Positions 54,092 through 62,122 of a stretch of DNA of 64,000 nucleotides are shown one piece after another (the stretch's first letter is position 1; every line of letters begins with the position of its first letter). The position numbers and the translations under genes were made by a program. The stretch is from the IMG/VR virus record IMGVR_UViG_3300029914_000015, positions 16,004 through 80,003 of that record. The stretch is one strand, 5' to 3'. Source of the stretch: a virus. The notes below the pieces were generated by a model. It was not told where the DNA came from. It made no database searches and was given only the letters and a program-made list of their open reading frames with translations.

Positions 54092-54120
54092 AAAAGGGAA
54101 TGAGTAACACATTCCCTTTT
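54092..54120 (+). terminator. Rho-independent terminator after folE
   Basis: AAAAGGGAATG, 7-nt loop, CATTCCCTTTT: an 11-bp perfect stem ending in Ts. The 60 bases before it hold two further inverted repeats (GATAG/CTATC and ATCAC/GTGAT) that may be an RNA 3' structure. Confidence 0.85.
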
Positions 54121-54139
54121 AATTGGAGAAAATATAGTT

Positions 54140-54304
54140 ATGTATCATACTTTGTATTATTTGTTTTCTAAACCAGCCAAAGGAGTAAGTTTATGGACTG
54201 CATTTTGGTGTCGTTTAAAAGGGCATTCGTGTGGAGTTATTTTGTTTACTAGCAATTTTGAACCAGATATGCGTTGTAAAAATTGCAATGATGATTTAGG
54301 ATAA
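54140..54304 (+). CDS. small cysteine-rich protein, unrecognised
   Basis: A 54-residue protein (MYHTLYYLFSKPAKGVSLWT...) with a hydrophobic centre and a possible zinc site: C-x4-G-H-x-C, then RCKNCNDD at the end. GGAGAAAA precedes the ATG and it lies 3 nt before the next gene. Function unknown. Confidence 0.5.
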   Translation: MYHTLYYLFSKPAKGVSLWTAFWCRLKGHSCGVILFTSNFEPDMRCKNCNDDLG

Positions 54305-54307
54305 ATT

Positions 54308-54667
54308 ATGTTGAATGAAAAATTTAATCTAAAAAACGATCTGAAAAATAGTGCATATATAAAAGAGAAAATTAAAGATGATAATTATGCTCAAAATTTA
54401 TATGCTGCATTAATATGCAAATGGCAACCATTGGATATTGAGTCTATATTAGTTGGTGAATATTGGTCAACTTCATGGAGAGGTTCAGGATCAGTGGTTG
54501 CTGAATTGAGAGATTGCGGCGAAACTTATATAAATTATTATTGTTCTGGAATGGGTTCTGACGACATTATTAAATTACGATATCCAAAGTTTGTTAATGA
54601 AGAAGTGGTTACTGATGAAATTAGAACTGATTTATTAAAGCTGGGATGGAAGCAACTAAAGGATTAA
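54308..54667 (+). CDS. hypothetical protein
   Basis: A 119-residue protein, acidic, with a Trp/Gly-rich centre (GEYWSTSWRGSGSVVAELR) and a C-terminal helix ending LLKLGWKQLKD. No family recognised. Sits in the folE-queE interval and abuts the next gene, so may belong to the same operon. Confidence 0.5.
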   Translation: MLNEKFNLKNDLKNSAYIKEKIKDDNYAQNLYAALICKWQPLDIESILVGEYWSTSWRGSGSVVAELRDCGETYINYYCSGMGSDDIIKLRYPKFVNEEVVTDEIRTDLLKLGWKQLKD

Positions 54668-54668
54668 T

Positions 54669-55067
54669 ATGACAAGTTGGCATTTTGGTGGTAATTGTTA
54701 CTTTAAATATCGTTCAGGATCGATTTATTTAATTGATCGACCATGGTGGTTAGCATTGGTTGTATGGTTCAGTGATGAAATTCTTGGAAGAATATGCGAT
54801 TTATTGATGTGTATTCCTCTTCCCAAATATGGAAGAATAGTAGAGCAAGGCCAAGTTTTCACGATTAAAGAATATTATGGAACAGTTGGTGATTTATTCC
54901 ATATTTATATTCATGATCCAGTATTTACTTGGTGTTGGACACATAAAAAGAAAAAAGAAATTATAGTTGACGTTGGATATGATAAATTAAAAGAATTATT
55001 CAATGACTATGATGGCAAGTATTTTAAAGATATAGAAGATAGACATAAGGAATATGATGGCAATTAA
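54669..55067 (+). CDS. hypothetical protein with a hydrophobic segment
   Basis: A 132-residue protein with a Trp-rich hydrophobic region at about 27-50 (PWWLALVVWFSDEIL) that may be membrane-associated, then a basic KKKKEIIVDV stretch. Overlaps queE by 14 nt, so is translationally coupled to it. Function unknown. Confidence 0.5.
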   Translation: MTSWHFGGNCYFKYRSGSIYLIDRPWWLALVVWFSDEILGRICDLLMCIPLPKYGRIVEQGQVFTIKEYYGTVGDLFHIYIHDPVFTWCWTHKKKKEIIVDVGYDKLKELFNDYDGKYFKDIEDRHKEYDGN

Positions 55068-55923
55068 AATAGCAGAAATTTTTGGTGGTAATAAAAAAGG
55101 TGGAACAATTCAAGGCGAAGGATATAGTGGAACTCCTAGTGTATTCGTTCGTGTTTTTGGGTGCAACAAAACTTGTGCTGGATTTAATATGCCACTGGGA
55201 GAAAAAAGCACAGAAAGATTTCAAGTTGATCCAACCAAATATACTGATTTTAAGCAATTACCAATATTAAATTTTGGATGCGATTCTTACAGTTCTTGGG
55301 ACCCTCGTTTTAAAGATTTAAGTCCAGAACAAACCATAGAACAAATAGTTGATAGAATTCAAAATTTGCTTAGAGATGGAAAATTCAATCAGGATTGCCA
55401 TTTGATTTTAACTGGCGGAGAACCCTTACTTGGATGGCAAAAGCAGTATCCAGAGTTATTAAAAGAAATTTATAATAGAAATATGAATCTCACTGATCTT
55501 ACTTTTGAAACTAACGGAACAAAGAAAATTTCCAGTGAATTAAGAAGAGGATTATGTGATTGCTATAATTTTCATCATTTAAATACATTATTTTCAGTTA
55601 GTGCAAAATTGCCTTGTTCTGGAGAAACTTGGGAATCATCTATTTTACCAGAAGTAGTGATGGATTATACAACTATTCCAGGAAGTAAAGTTTATTTGAA
55701 ATTTGTGGTTTCTAATGATGAAGATTTGAATGATGTAAAACAAGCAGAAAAAGAATATAGAGATGCTGGATTCAAAGGATCTATATATTTGATGGCAGAA
55801 GGATCAAATAATGTAAATAATTCTCATAATGCTACAAAAGTAGCAGAAATGGCAATTGAAAATGGTTATAGATATTCACCAAGATTACAATGTTCTTTGT
55901 GGAATAACAAGTGGGGATTTTGA
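55054..55923 (+). CDS. queE: QueE-like 7-carboxy-7-deazaguanine synthase (radical SAM)
   Basis: A 289-residue radical-SAM enzyme. The N-terminus has GGTIQGEGYSGTPSVFVR (substrate strand) and the cluster region FGCNKTCAGF with C37 and C41. The third cysteine is not two residues on but at C76 (NFGCDSYSSWDPRF), an arrangement I recall from other phage QueE proteins. LTGGEPLLGWQ is the SAM-binding GGE motif. It converts carboxytetrahydropterin to CDG on the path to preQ0, feeding DpdA. ATG 55054 or 55057 could be used; AAGGA lies 3 or more nt upstream. Confidence 0.8.
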   Translation: MMAIKIAEIFGGNKKGGTIQGEGYSGTPSVFVRVFGCNKTCAGFNMPLGEKSTERFQVDPTKYTDFKQLPILNFGCDSYSSWDPRFKDLSPEQTIEQIVDRIQNLLRDGKFNQDCHLILTGGEPLLGWQKQYPELLKEIYNRNMNLTDLTFETNGTKKISSELRRGLCDCYNFHHLNTLFSVSAKLPCSGETWESSILPEVVMDYTTIPGSKVYLKFVVSNDEDLNDVKQAEKEYRDAGFKGSIYLMAEGSNNVNNSHNATKVAEMAIENGYRYSPRLQCSLWNNKWGF

Positions 55924-56000
55924 TTAATGCAAACATTGTAATGAGAACACAATAAAAGATGATGGATATAATTTAATAACTAAGGGGAAATAATAGAAAT

Positions 56001-56207
56001 ATGGACGAAATTAAATTAGTGACTCTTGAAGAATGGAACAAGATGCCCCCAAAAACACAAGGCTATGTGTTTTATATGCAAGCTGAATGGCCAGAAAGTG
56101 AATTAAAATCAAAATCTAATCCATATGAGAAAAAATCAAAAGAATTTAATTTATTTGAAGAAGGCGAAGAAAGAGCTTATATTGATGTATTGGATATGGA
56201 GGAATAA
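56001..56207 (+). CDS. small acidic hypothetical protein
   Basis: A 68-residue protein (MDEIKLVTLEEWNKMPPKTQ...) with an amphipathic N-terminus and acidic C-terminus. It abuts the next gene (TAAATG). AAGGGGAAA lies upstream at longer than usual spacing. Function unknown. Confidence 0.55.
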   Translation: MDEIKLVTLEEWNKMPPKTQGYVFYMQAEWPESELKSKSNPYEKKSKEFNLFEEGEERAYIDVLDMEE

Positions 56208-56561
56208 ATGAATTTTATAAAGAAATTTTTTGAAAGAAGAAAATCTAGAAAAGAACAAAAATCAGCGAAAGAAACTGCGACACTAAATCATGAGCCATGG
56301 GTTGATATAATTGGATTTAATATCGATCCTAATAATTTATCGGATGGCGCATTTGATTTAGATTGGAATGATGTATTTCTGGCCAAATTAGTAAAAGCTG
56401 GATATAGGGGAAGAAACGATCATGCAATAGTAGAACAATGGTTTAATGATATTTGTAGATCAGTTATTACTGAAGAATATGAGCAAGAAACTGCTGACCC
56501 AGATAAAAGAAAAATTATCAAAAGAAAGCAATTAGAAGATGGCAGAACTGAACATTCATAA
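56208..56561 (+). CDS. conserved T4-type hypothetical protein
   Basis: A 117-residue protein with a basic N-terminus (MNFIKKFFERRKSRKEQK) followed by PWVDIIGFNIDPNNLSDG, FDLDWNDVFLAKLVKAGYRG and VEQWFNDICR. This pattern recurs in T4-type myoviruses, where it has no assigned function. GGAGG lies before the start. Confidence 0.6.
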   Translation: MNFIKKFFERRKSRKEQKSAKETATLNHEPWVDIIGFNIDPNNLSDGAFDLDWNDVFLAKLVKAGYRGRNDHAIVEQWFNDICRSVITEEYEQETADPDKRKIIKRKQLEDGRTEHS

Positions 56562-56569
56562 AGGAAATA

Positions 56570-57019
56570 ATGAAAATAATTATTATTGTTATGTCAATAA
56601 TGTTATTCTTAGCATTGGGAATTTTCATACAATTTTATGTGGGAATTATTCCAAATAAAAAAACTGATTTATTGCCAGATAATCCAACAATTGTAAGCAT
56701 AAATGGAAAACAATGGTATATATGGAACGTAGATGATTTAGGTCAAGGATTTTTCGATCATCTAAAAGATAGAAAAGCAGTAGCAGCTACAGATTGTGAA
56801 AATTTTCAAATAATATATTCATATACTTTGGGTCATAGGGATTTGAGAAATACATTATGGCATGAAATTTTTCATGCTGGAGCTTGCCCGCATGATGCTT
56901 CTTATTGGAACAGCAAGAGTGATAAAGATGAAGAGCACGAAGGAATACAACATCTTGCAGATTTTATAGAAAATTTCACAAGAGCAAATCCAGAATTTAC
57001 GAAATGGGAGATGCAATGA
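56570..57019 (+). CDS. membrane-anchored HExxH metallopeptidase-like protein
   Basis: A 149-residue protein with an N-terminal membrane segment (IIIVMSIMLFLALGIFIQFY), then LWHEIFHAGACPHD, an HExxH zinc helix, and downstream acidic and histidine residues (EEHEGIQHLADF) that may give the third ligand. The anchor predicts an inner-membrane location with the catalytic part facing either side. Role unknown. GGAAATA precedes the ATG. Confidence 0.55.
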   Translation: MKIIIIVMSIMLFLALGIFIQFYVGIIPNKKTDLLPDNPTIVSINGKQWYIWNVDDLGQGFFDHLKDRKAVAATDCENFQIIYSYTLGHRDLRNTLWHEIFHAGACPHDASYWNSKSDKDEEHEGIQHLADFIENFTRANPEFTKWEMQ

Positions 57020-57066
57020 ATACATTAAGAAATATTATTCTTATATAAGATTTGGGTGCAAAGTGC

Positions 57067-57192
57067 ATGAACATCATTTTATTCATGCTGGTTCTAATAC
57101 TTTCAGGTGTGATATTAAATGATGTATTGCTTTGTATTGTGAGCAAAATTGGACTTAATTTCTTGACAAGGATAAAGGATCATAGTTTATGA
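57067..57192 (+). CDS. small single-pass membrane peptide
   Basis: A 41-residue peptide (MNIILFMLVLILSGVILNDV...) that is one hydrophobic helix followed by a short basic end. It overlaps the RNase H start as ATGA, which supports translation. Size and shape resemble small phage membrane proteins; function unknown. Confidence 0.4.
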   Translation: MNIILFMLVLILSGVILNDVLLCIVSKIGLNFLTRIKDHSL

Positions 57193-58175
57193 ATAAATTT
57201 TTATTGATCGATAGTAATCATCTCTTGCATCGGGTAAAACATATGATTAAAGGTACGCCAGAAGAAATAGTTGGCATGTCTTTACATATGCTATTTGCGA
57301 GTATTGGTAAAATTTGGCGGGTTCGATCTGGTACACATTTAGTGTTCTCATTTGATGGCAACAGTTGGAGAAAAAGTGTATATCCCCCATATAAAAGAAA
57401 TAGAGCAGAAGCTAAAAAAAAATGTACTCCAAAAGAGCAAGAATTAGATCAATTGTTTTTTGATGCTTTTGATATTTTTCAGAAATTTATTACAGAAAAA
57501 ACCAACTGCACAGTATTATATAATCCTATTTTGGAAACAGACGATAATTTTTCAGGTTTCATTCAGGCACACCCAAATGACTATCATATTATTGTAAGCA
57601 GCGATAAAGATTTTGAACAATTGCTTGCACCCAATGTAATTATGTATAACGGAATTGCAGACCAAACAATAACAACTCAAGGAGTGTTTGATTATAAAGG
57701 AAATGTAGTTAAAGATAAAAAGACCAATCTTCCAAAAGTTCCCCCAGACCCAGAATGGTCAGTATTTGAGAAAGCAGTTCGTGGGTGTACTACTGATAAC
57801 ATATTCAGTAGTTTTCCAGGAATTCGAGAAAAAGGAAGCAAAACAAAAGTTGGTTTGCGAGAAGCATTTGAAGATAGATATAAACAAGGATTTGCATGGT
57901 CCTCAATGATGATGACGAGATGGCTAGATCATAATGGAATTGAACACAAAGTTTTGGATGATTATAATAGGAATGTTGGATTGGTTAATCTTACTATGCA
58001 ACCAGATCATATTAAAGAATTAATATTTGAGACTATTGCTGATGCGTGCGTTCCAAAGAATCGTTCGAGTATTGGAATATTTTTTCTAAAGTTTTGCGGA
58101 AAATACGAACTAACCAAAATTAGCGATCAAGCAAATTATTTTTCGCAATTATTGAGTGCTTCATATCCAGAATAA
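57189..58175 (+). CDS. rnh: RNase H / 5'-3' exonuclease (T4 rnh type)
   Basis: A 328-residue FEN-1-like nuclease (T4 RNase H is 305). Acidic metal-binding stretches appear in order: LLIDSNHLLHR, FSFDGNSWRKSVYPPYKRNR, ETDDNFSGF, VSSDKDFEQLL and CTTDNIFSSFPGIREKG. It removes RNA primers from lagging-strand fragments. It overlaps the membrane peptide start by 4 nt. Confidence 0.85.
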   Translation: MNKFLLIDSNHLLHRVKHMIKGTPEEIVGMSLHMLFASIGKIWRVRSGTHLVFSFDGNSWRKSVYPPYKRNRAEAKKKCTPKEQELDQLFFDAFDIFQKFITEKTNCTVLYNPILETDDNFSGFIQAHPNDYHIIVSSDKDFEQLLAPNVIMYNGIADQTITTQGVFDYKGNVVKDKKTNLPKVPPDPEWSVFEKAVRGCTTDNIFSSFPGIREKGSKTKVGLREAFEDRYKQGFAWSSMMMTRWLDHNGIEHKVLDDYNRNVGLVNLTMQPDHIKELIFETIADACVPKNRSSIGIFFLKFCGKYELTKISDQANYFSQLLSASYPE

Positions 58176-58182
58176 ATAATTG

Positions 58183-58560
58183 ATGCTAACAAAACTACAA
58201 TGGGAAGTAAAAATATATCAAGACTATCGTGATATTTATAAAATGGAACTTCCTATTTTAGATAATTTAAGTTGGTGGATTAAAGGAAAAGGAATGCATC
58301 TAACAGCAGATGGATTTTTTAGATTTAATCAAGTAAAAATAGAATTTTATAAATTTGAAATAGATTATAATACTATATGGTCTGGATCAATAGTATTGGG
58401 ATTGGCAAAAATGCCTTGCCCATATTATTGTGATCATAATAAAAATCAAAAGTCTTCTCTATTATATATAGTCGAACAACAATATGCTGTTTTATTGAAA
58501 ATGTTAGATTTGGACTTAAATACTTTTACAAAGGAATTTATTAAAAATGAAATCGTTTAG
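58183..58560 (+). CDS. hypothetical protein
   Basis: A 125-residue protein (MLTKLQWEVKIYQDYRD...) with LTADGFFRFNQVKIEFYKF in the middle and a CPYYCDH cysteine-histidine cluster. ATG 58183 is preferred over the TTG just before it. Its stop overlaps the phosphoesterase start by 14 nt. Function unknown. Confidence 0.5.
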   Translation: MLTKLQWEVKIYQDYRDIYKMELPILDNLSWWIKGKGMHLTADGFFRFNQVKIEFYKFEIDYNTIWSGSIVLGLAKMPCPYYCDHNKNQKSSLLYIVEQQYAVLLKMLDLDLNTFTKEFIKNEIV

Positions 58561-59041
58561 TGATTTTTATAAAATAATGGAAGCAGCAGAAAAAAAGAAA
58601 GGAACATACTCTTCTTTCCAGTTGAATAGTGAAAGTAGAAAAAAATTGCATGATTGGTTGGAAACCAATAAAATAGAAAATTTGGTCGATCTAGATGAAT
58701 ATCATGTTACAGTTACTTATTCTCGAAAAGCTGTTCCAGAAATTTATGATATAAAACCAAAATTGCCAATAAAAGTAAAAGCTATTGGTTGGGAAGTTTT
58801 TGGTGATTTGTTGGTGCTAAAATTGGAAAAAGATAAATTAATTGGAATTTATTCCCAATCTATAGAATTAGGAGCAGAATCAGATTATGATGAATATATT
58901 CCTCATGTTTCTGTGGCCAAAAAATATACAGGAGAAGTTCCAAAGACATATCCAAAATTTTATATTACGTTGAATGAATTTAAAGTTGAAGAATTAGATT
59001 TTGATTTTAGTTATTCATTTTCAGAGGATGAAAAAGAATAA
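58547..59041 (+). CDS. 2H phosphoesterase, Acb1-like anti-CBASS candidate with capsid-targeting-like leader
   Basis: A 164-residue 2H (LigT-like) phosphoesterase. The two catalytic H-x-[TS] motifs are at H53 (EYHVTVTYSR) and H120 (YIPHVSVAKK), 67 residues apart. T4-type Acb1, which cleaves cyclic oligonucleotide signals of CBASS defence, has the same size and nearly the same spacing. The N-terminus MKSFSDFYKIMEAAEKK resembles the T4 capsid-targeting peptide (MKTYQEF...), including an I-x-E before an alanine, suggesting the enzyme is packed in the head and delivered with the DNA. Other 2H enzymes act on RNA ends or cyclic nucleotides, so the substrate needs testing. Confidence 0.65.
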   Translation: MKSFSDFYKIMEAAEKKKGTYSSFQLNSESRKKLHDWLETNKIENLVDLDEYHVTVTYSRKAVPEIYDIKPKLPIKVKAIGWEVFGDLLVLKLEKDKLIGIYSQSIELGAESDYDEYIPHVSVAKKYTGEVPKTYPKFYITLNEFKVEELDFDFSYSFSEDEKE

Positions 59042-59685
59042 TGGAAGATTGGAAATCAACCCCGATTTATATAACTAATTTTAATAATCTGGAAAGAGGA
59101 TTTAGAAAATTGGTTAATTGGCTTTGGGACGCAGGTATGACAAATATTGCTGTGATTGATAATGCATCAACATGGGAACCATTGCTTTGTTATTACAAAA
59201 CATCAGGATTGAATATTATCAATAGAACTTCCAATCTTGGCCATGATGCATTTTGGAAACTTAATATAGTTCAAAATACAAGATTTATAGTAACTGATCC
59301 TGATGTTGTTCCAGATGCAAATTGTCCAGCAGATTTGGTAAGAAAAATGCACGAAGTTGCTGATAGATATGCTCCTGCAAAAGTTGGCCCTGGATTACGA
59401 ATAGATAATCTTCCAGATCATTATCATAGAAAACAATTAATGTTGGACAGTGAAGTAAATTATTGGACTAGAAAAACTGCTGATAATGATTCTTACTTTG
59501 CTCTTATAGATACAACTTTTGCTTTATATAATCCAGGATGGGGAATTTGGCCATCAGCGACACACATAAGGCTTGATTTTCCATATGTTATGGAGCACTT
59601 GCCATGGTATGAAGATAGCAATGCAATTAATGAAGAACGAGATTTTTATAAAAGAACAGCATTGCCAGGAATTAGCAATGCATAA
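59041..59685 (+). CDS. glycosyltransferase-like protein
   Basis: A 214-residue GT-A-type protein: PIYITNFNNLERGFRKLVNW at the start, AVIDNASTWEPLL, and the metal motif FIVTDPDVVPD near 85-92. Shorter than usual for GT2 enzymes. It overlaps the phosphoesterase stop by one base and is followed by two methyltransferases, so the three may build or decorate a modified sugar, base or surface glycan. Confidence 0.6.
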   Translation: MEDWKSTPIYITNFNNLERGFRKLVNWLWDAGMTNIAVIDNASTWEPLLCYYKTSGLNIINRTSNLGHDAFWKLNIVQNTRFIVTDPDVVPDANCPADLVRKMHEVADRYAPAKVGPGLRIDNLPDHYHRKQLMLDSEVNYWTRKTADNDSYFALIDTTFALYNPGWGIWPSATHIRLDFPYVMEHLPWYEDSNAINEERDFYKRTALPGISNA

Positions 59686-59695
59686 CGGAGATTGA

Positions 59696-60190
59696 ATGAG
59701 AATCACTAAATTATTTAATTATACACAAACATCTGATCCATATGCAACACATATGAATATGTTATCTGCTATGGGAGATGATGTAAAGAGTATTTTGGAG
59801 TTAGGCGCTGGCAGATATAGTACTGGAATGTTTTTGAATCGTGAATTATTTCCACTTTTGAAAAAATTGGTAACTGTTGAAAATGATCCAAATTGGGCTG
59901 CTGTTGCAAAAGTTGAAGATAGCAGACATACTATGATTGTAGTTCCAGAACCAATAGAAACATTTTTGGATTCTTTGGATTTAGAATTGTTTGATCTAAT
60001 TTTTGTAGATAATTCTACTTCTGGTGATCGTAGATGTGATACTATAAAATATATCTCAGAAAAAGTTAAGCAGCCATTAGTAGTAATGCACGATTTTCAA
60101 GTTCCTTCTTATGCGGCTGCTGCGAAAGCATTTAAGCATATCATTGTAGACAATCGACAAGAACCATACACAGCTTTGGGATGGAATTAG
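59696..60190 (+). CDS. class I SAM-dependent methyltransferase-like protein
   Basis: A 164-residue Rossmann-type protein: motif I SILELGAGRYSTGMFL, motif II acid in KLVTVENDPNW, and FDLIFVDNSTSGDRR as motif IV region, then QPLVVMHDFQ. This is the layout of small O-methyltransferases. Part of a three-gene set with the glycosyltransferase before it. Substrate unknown. Confidence 0.6.
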   Translation: MRITKLFNYTQTSDPYATHMNMLSAMGDDVKSILELGAGRYSTGMFLNRELFPLLKKLVTVENDPNWAAVAKVEDSRHTMIVVPEPIETFLDSLDLELFDLIFVDNSTSGDRRCDTIKYISEKVKQPLVVMHDFQVPSYAAAAKAFKHIIVDNRQEPYTALGWN

Positions 60191-60199
60191 GAGGAAATA

Positions 60200-60721
60200 A
60201 TGCACAGATCAGCATTGATAAGTGGAAAAAAGTTTTTTGATAAGTACGTTCAATCAGGAACCATTGTTGAAATAGGAAGCCAAGAAGTGGTTCCAGCACA
60301 AGGATCGTTACGACAAGTGGCATCTCCAAATTGCAAATATATTGGTCTTGACTGTTCTGCTGGAATTGGCGTAGATATTGTCACAGATGATTCATATGTA
60401 TTGCCATTGGAAAATAATTATGCAGATGTAGTAGTGTCGTCTTCAGCATTTGAGCATATGGAACTTTTTTGGGTTATGTTTTTAGAAATGGCAAGAGTAG
60501 TAAAAAGTGGTGGATATATTTATATCAATTCGCCGAGTAATGGTTATGTTCATCGGCATCCAGTGGATTGCTGGAGATTTTATCCAGATGCAGGAAATGC
60601 ATTGACCAAATGGGCTGTTAGAAATGGTTATGATCTGGAATTAGTTGAAACATATATTGGTGCTCCAGATGAAGATATCGCTCATTGGGAAGATTGGGTA
60701 AGTATTTGGAAGAAGAAATAA
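60200..60721 (+). CDS. class I SAM-dependent methyltransferase
   Basis: A 173-residue methyltransferase: motif I GTIVEIGSQEV, acid II in KYIGLDCSAGIGVD, motif IV ADVVVSSSAFEHME and ARVVKSGGYIYINSPS. This is the Methyltransf_11 type used on sugars, lipids or small molecules. AGGAGG precedes the ATG. Last gene before a strong terminator. Confidence 0.65.
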   Translation: MHRSALISGKKFFDKYVQSGTIVEIGSQEVVPAQGSLRQVASPNCKYIGLDCSAGIGVDIVTDDSYVLPLENNYADVVVSSSAFEHMELFWVMFLEMARVVKSGGYIYINSPSNGYVHRHPVDCWRFYPDAGNALTKWAVRNGYDLELVETYIGAPDEDIAHWEDWVSIWKKK

Positions 60722-60745
60722 AATACCGCACAATTTGCGGTATTT
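60721..60745. terminator. bidirectional Rho-independent terminator
   Basis: AAATACCGCA, CAATT loop, TGCGGTATTT, with A-rich and T-rich flanks, placed between convergent genes. It ends the + strand operon and could also stop minus-strand transcription. Confidence 0.85.
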
Positions 60746-60787
60746 TATTTCTTCTTCCAATTTAGTATATGTAAATTGATTTCTCTT

Positions 60788-61254
60788 TTAATACTTCACG
60801 AAAATTGTCCAATTCTTCTGTGCCATAGCATTCCCAAGAAACAGAAAATCACATCTATTTTGTGCATCCCAACTCCATCTATCAGCAATATATTTTGTTT
60901 CTATCAACCCATATTTGTAGTAATTATAAGTGGGTCCATCATTTTTATCAATAATTTGAGATGAACGAATTGCTTTAATTACATTGATCTTGTTAATCAT
61001 TGGAACCGTCCAACGCAACGTTACATTTAAATTATCTCTGCAAAGAATACGCATCATTGCCATTCCTGATGCATCCCCTAGACATGCATCTATATTATTG
61101 AATAATTCTGACGCAAGATTGGGTCCATATGCATTTTTAAAACAGACCTCATTTTTAAACCAGATTCAACAATACAGTTAAGCTGGCTTTCGTCAATTCT
61201 GGATGATTTTCGCGCATGTAAAAATATTATCAAACTTTGGAATAAAATCAACAT
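60788..61254 (-). pseudogene. minus-strand gene split by a -1 frame change, possible signal peptide
   Basis: An ATG at 61254 opens a frame with a hydrophobic, signal-peptide-like start (MLILFQSLIIFLHARKSS) that continues to IVESGLK. From there the -1 frame carries on (NEVCFKNAYGPNLASELF...) to a stop at 60788, giving about 155 residues. The join is the heptamer T TTA AAA, a canonical -1 slippery site; one missing A would explain it equally well. The product would be exported and has conserved-looking cysteines. Family unknown. Confidence 0.4.
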
Positions 61255-61294
61255 AAATATTGACAAATAAATTTATTTAGGATATTCTTTATAT

Positions 61295-62062
61295 ATGAAT
61301 GAAAAAGAACAACTAGCTGCTGTTCAACAAAATGGTTGGGCAATTGAATACATCAGAAATCCAAGCGAAGCTGTGCAACTGGCTGCTGTTCAACAAAATG
61401 GTTGTGCAATTTACCACATCAGCAAGCCAAGCGAAGCTGTGCAACTGGCTGCTGTTCAACAAAATGGTTGTGCAATTGAATACATCAGAAATCCAAGCAA
61501 AGCTGTGCAACTAGCTGCTGTTCAACAAAATGGTTGGGCAATTGAATACATCAGAAATCCAAGCGAAGCTGTGCAACTAGCTGCTGTTCAACAAAATGGT
61601 TATGCAATTGAATACATCAGAAATCCAAGCGAAGCTGTGCAACTGGCTGCTGTTCAACAAAATGGTTATGCAATTCGAGGCATCAGCAAGCCAAGCGAAG
61701 CTGTGCAACTGGCTGCTGTTCAACGAAATGGTTGGGCAATTGAATACATCAGAAATCCAAGCGAAGCTGTGCAACTAGCTGCTGTTCAACAAAATGGTTG
61801 TGCAATTTACCACATCAGCAAGCCAAGCGAAGCTGTGCAACTGGCTGCTGTTCAACAAAATGGTTGTGCAATTAAATACATCAGGAATCCAAGCGAAGCT
61901 GTGCAACTGGCTGCTGTTCAAGAAGATGGTTGGGCAATTTGCTACATCGACAAGCCAAGCGAAGCTGTGCAACTGGCTGCTATTCAACGAAATTATCAGG
62001 CAATTCAACACATAAAAAAGCCAACAATTAATGTCAAATTAATGGCTAAATTGCTGTCTTAA
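61295..62062 (+). CDS. DUF4116-like repeat protein, 11 repeats
   Basis: A 255-residue protein made almost wholly of 11 units of 22 residues (LAAVQQNGWAIEYIRNPSEA type). It resembles DUF4116 repeats, known from large phages and giant viruses without assigned function; the units probably stack as an alpha solenoid. It ends KKPTINVKLMAKLLS, like the repeat block in the 1153-residue mosaic protein. Upstream it has the palindrome AAATAAATTTATTT and TTAGGA as ribosome site. High DNA identity between units predicts copy-number change by recombination. Confidence 0.7.
   Translation: MNEKEQLAAVQQNGWAIEYIRNPSEAVQLAAVQQNGCAIYHISKPSEAVQLAAVQQNGCAIEYIRNPSKAVQLAAVQQNGWAIEYIRNPSEAVQLAAVQQNGYAIEYIRNPSEAVQLAAVQQNGYAIRGISKPSEAVQLAAVQRNGWAIEYIRNPSEAVQLAAVQQNGCAIYHISKPSEAVQLAAVQQNGCAIKYIRNPSEAVQLAAVQEDGWAICYIDKPSEAVQLAAIQRNYQAIQHIKKPTINVKLMAKLLS
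61301..62026 (+). repeat. 66-nt tandem repeat array (11 units)
   Basis: Units are nearly identical at DNA level, with CCAAGCGAAGCTGTGCAACT recurring in almost every unit. The same unit occurs in the genes at 39.8-40.2 and 62.1-62.3 kb. Confidence 0.9.
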
Positions 62063-62122
62063 AATATTCAAAACAAAGCACTTATTGTTAACAAATAAAT
62101 TTATTTAGGATATTTTTTATAT

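Noticed and set aside
57160-57188. TTGACA near 57162 as a promoter of RNase H
   Set aside because: No -10 box at 16-18 nt; the ATG comes too soon.
61313-62011. Several 60-78 codon frames on both strands within the 66-nt repeats
   Set aside because: A 66-nt periodic repeat keeps alternative frames open automatically; only the LAAVQQNG frame has a proper start, ribosome site and domain pattern.
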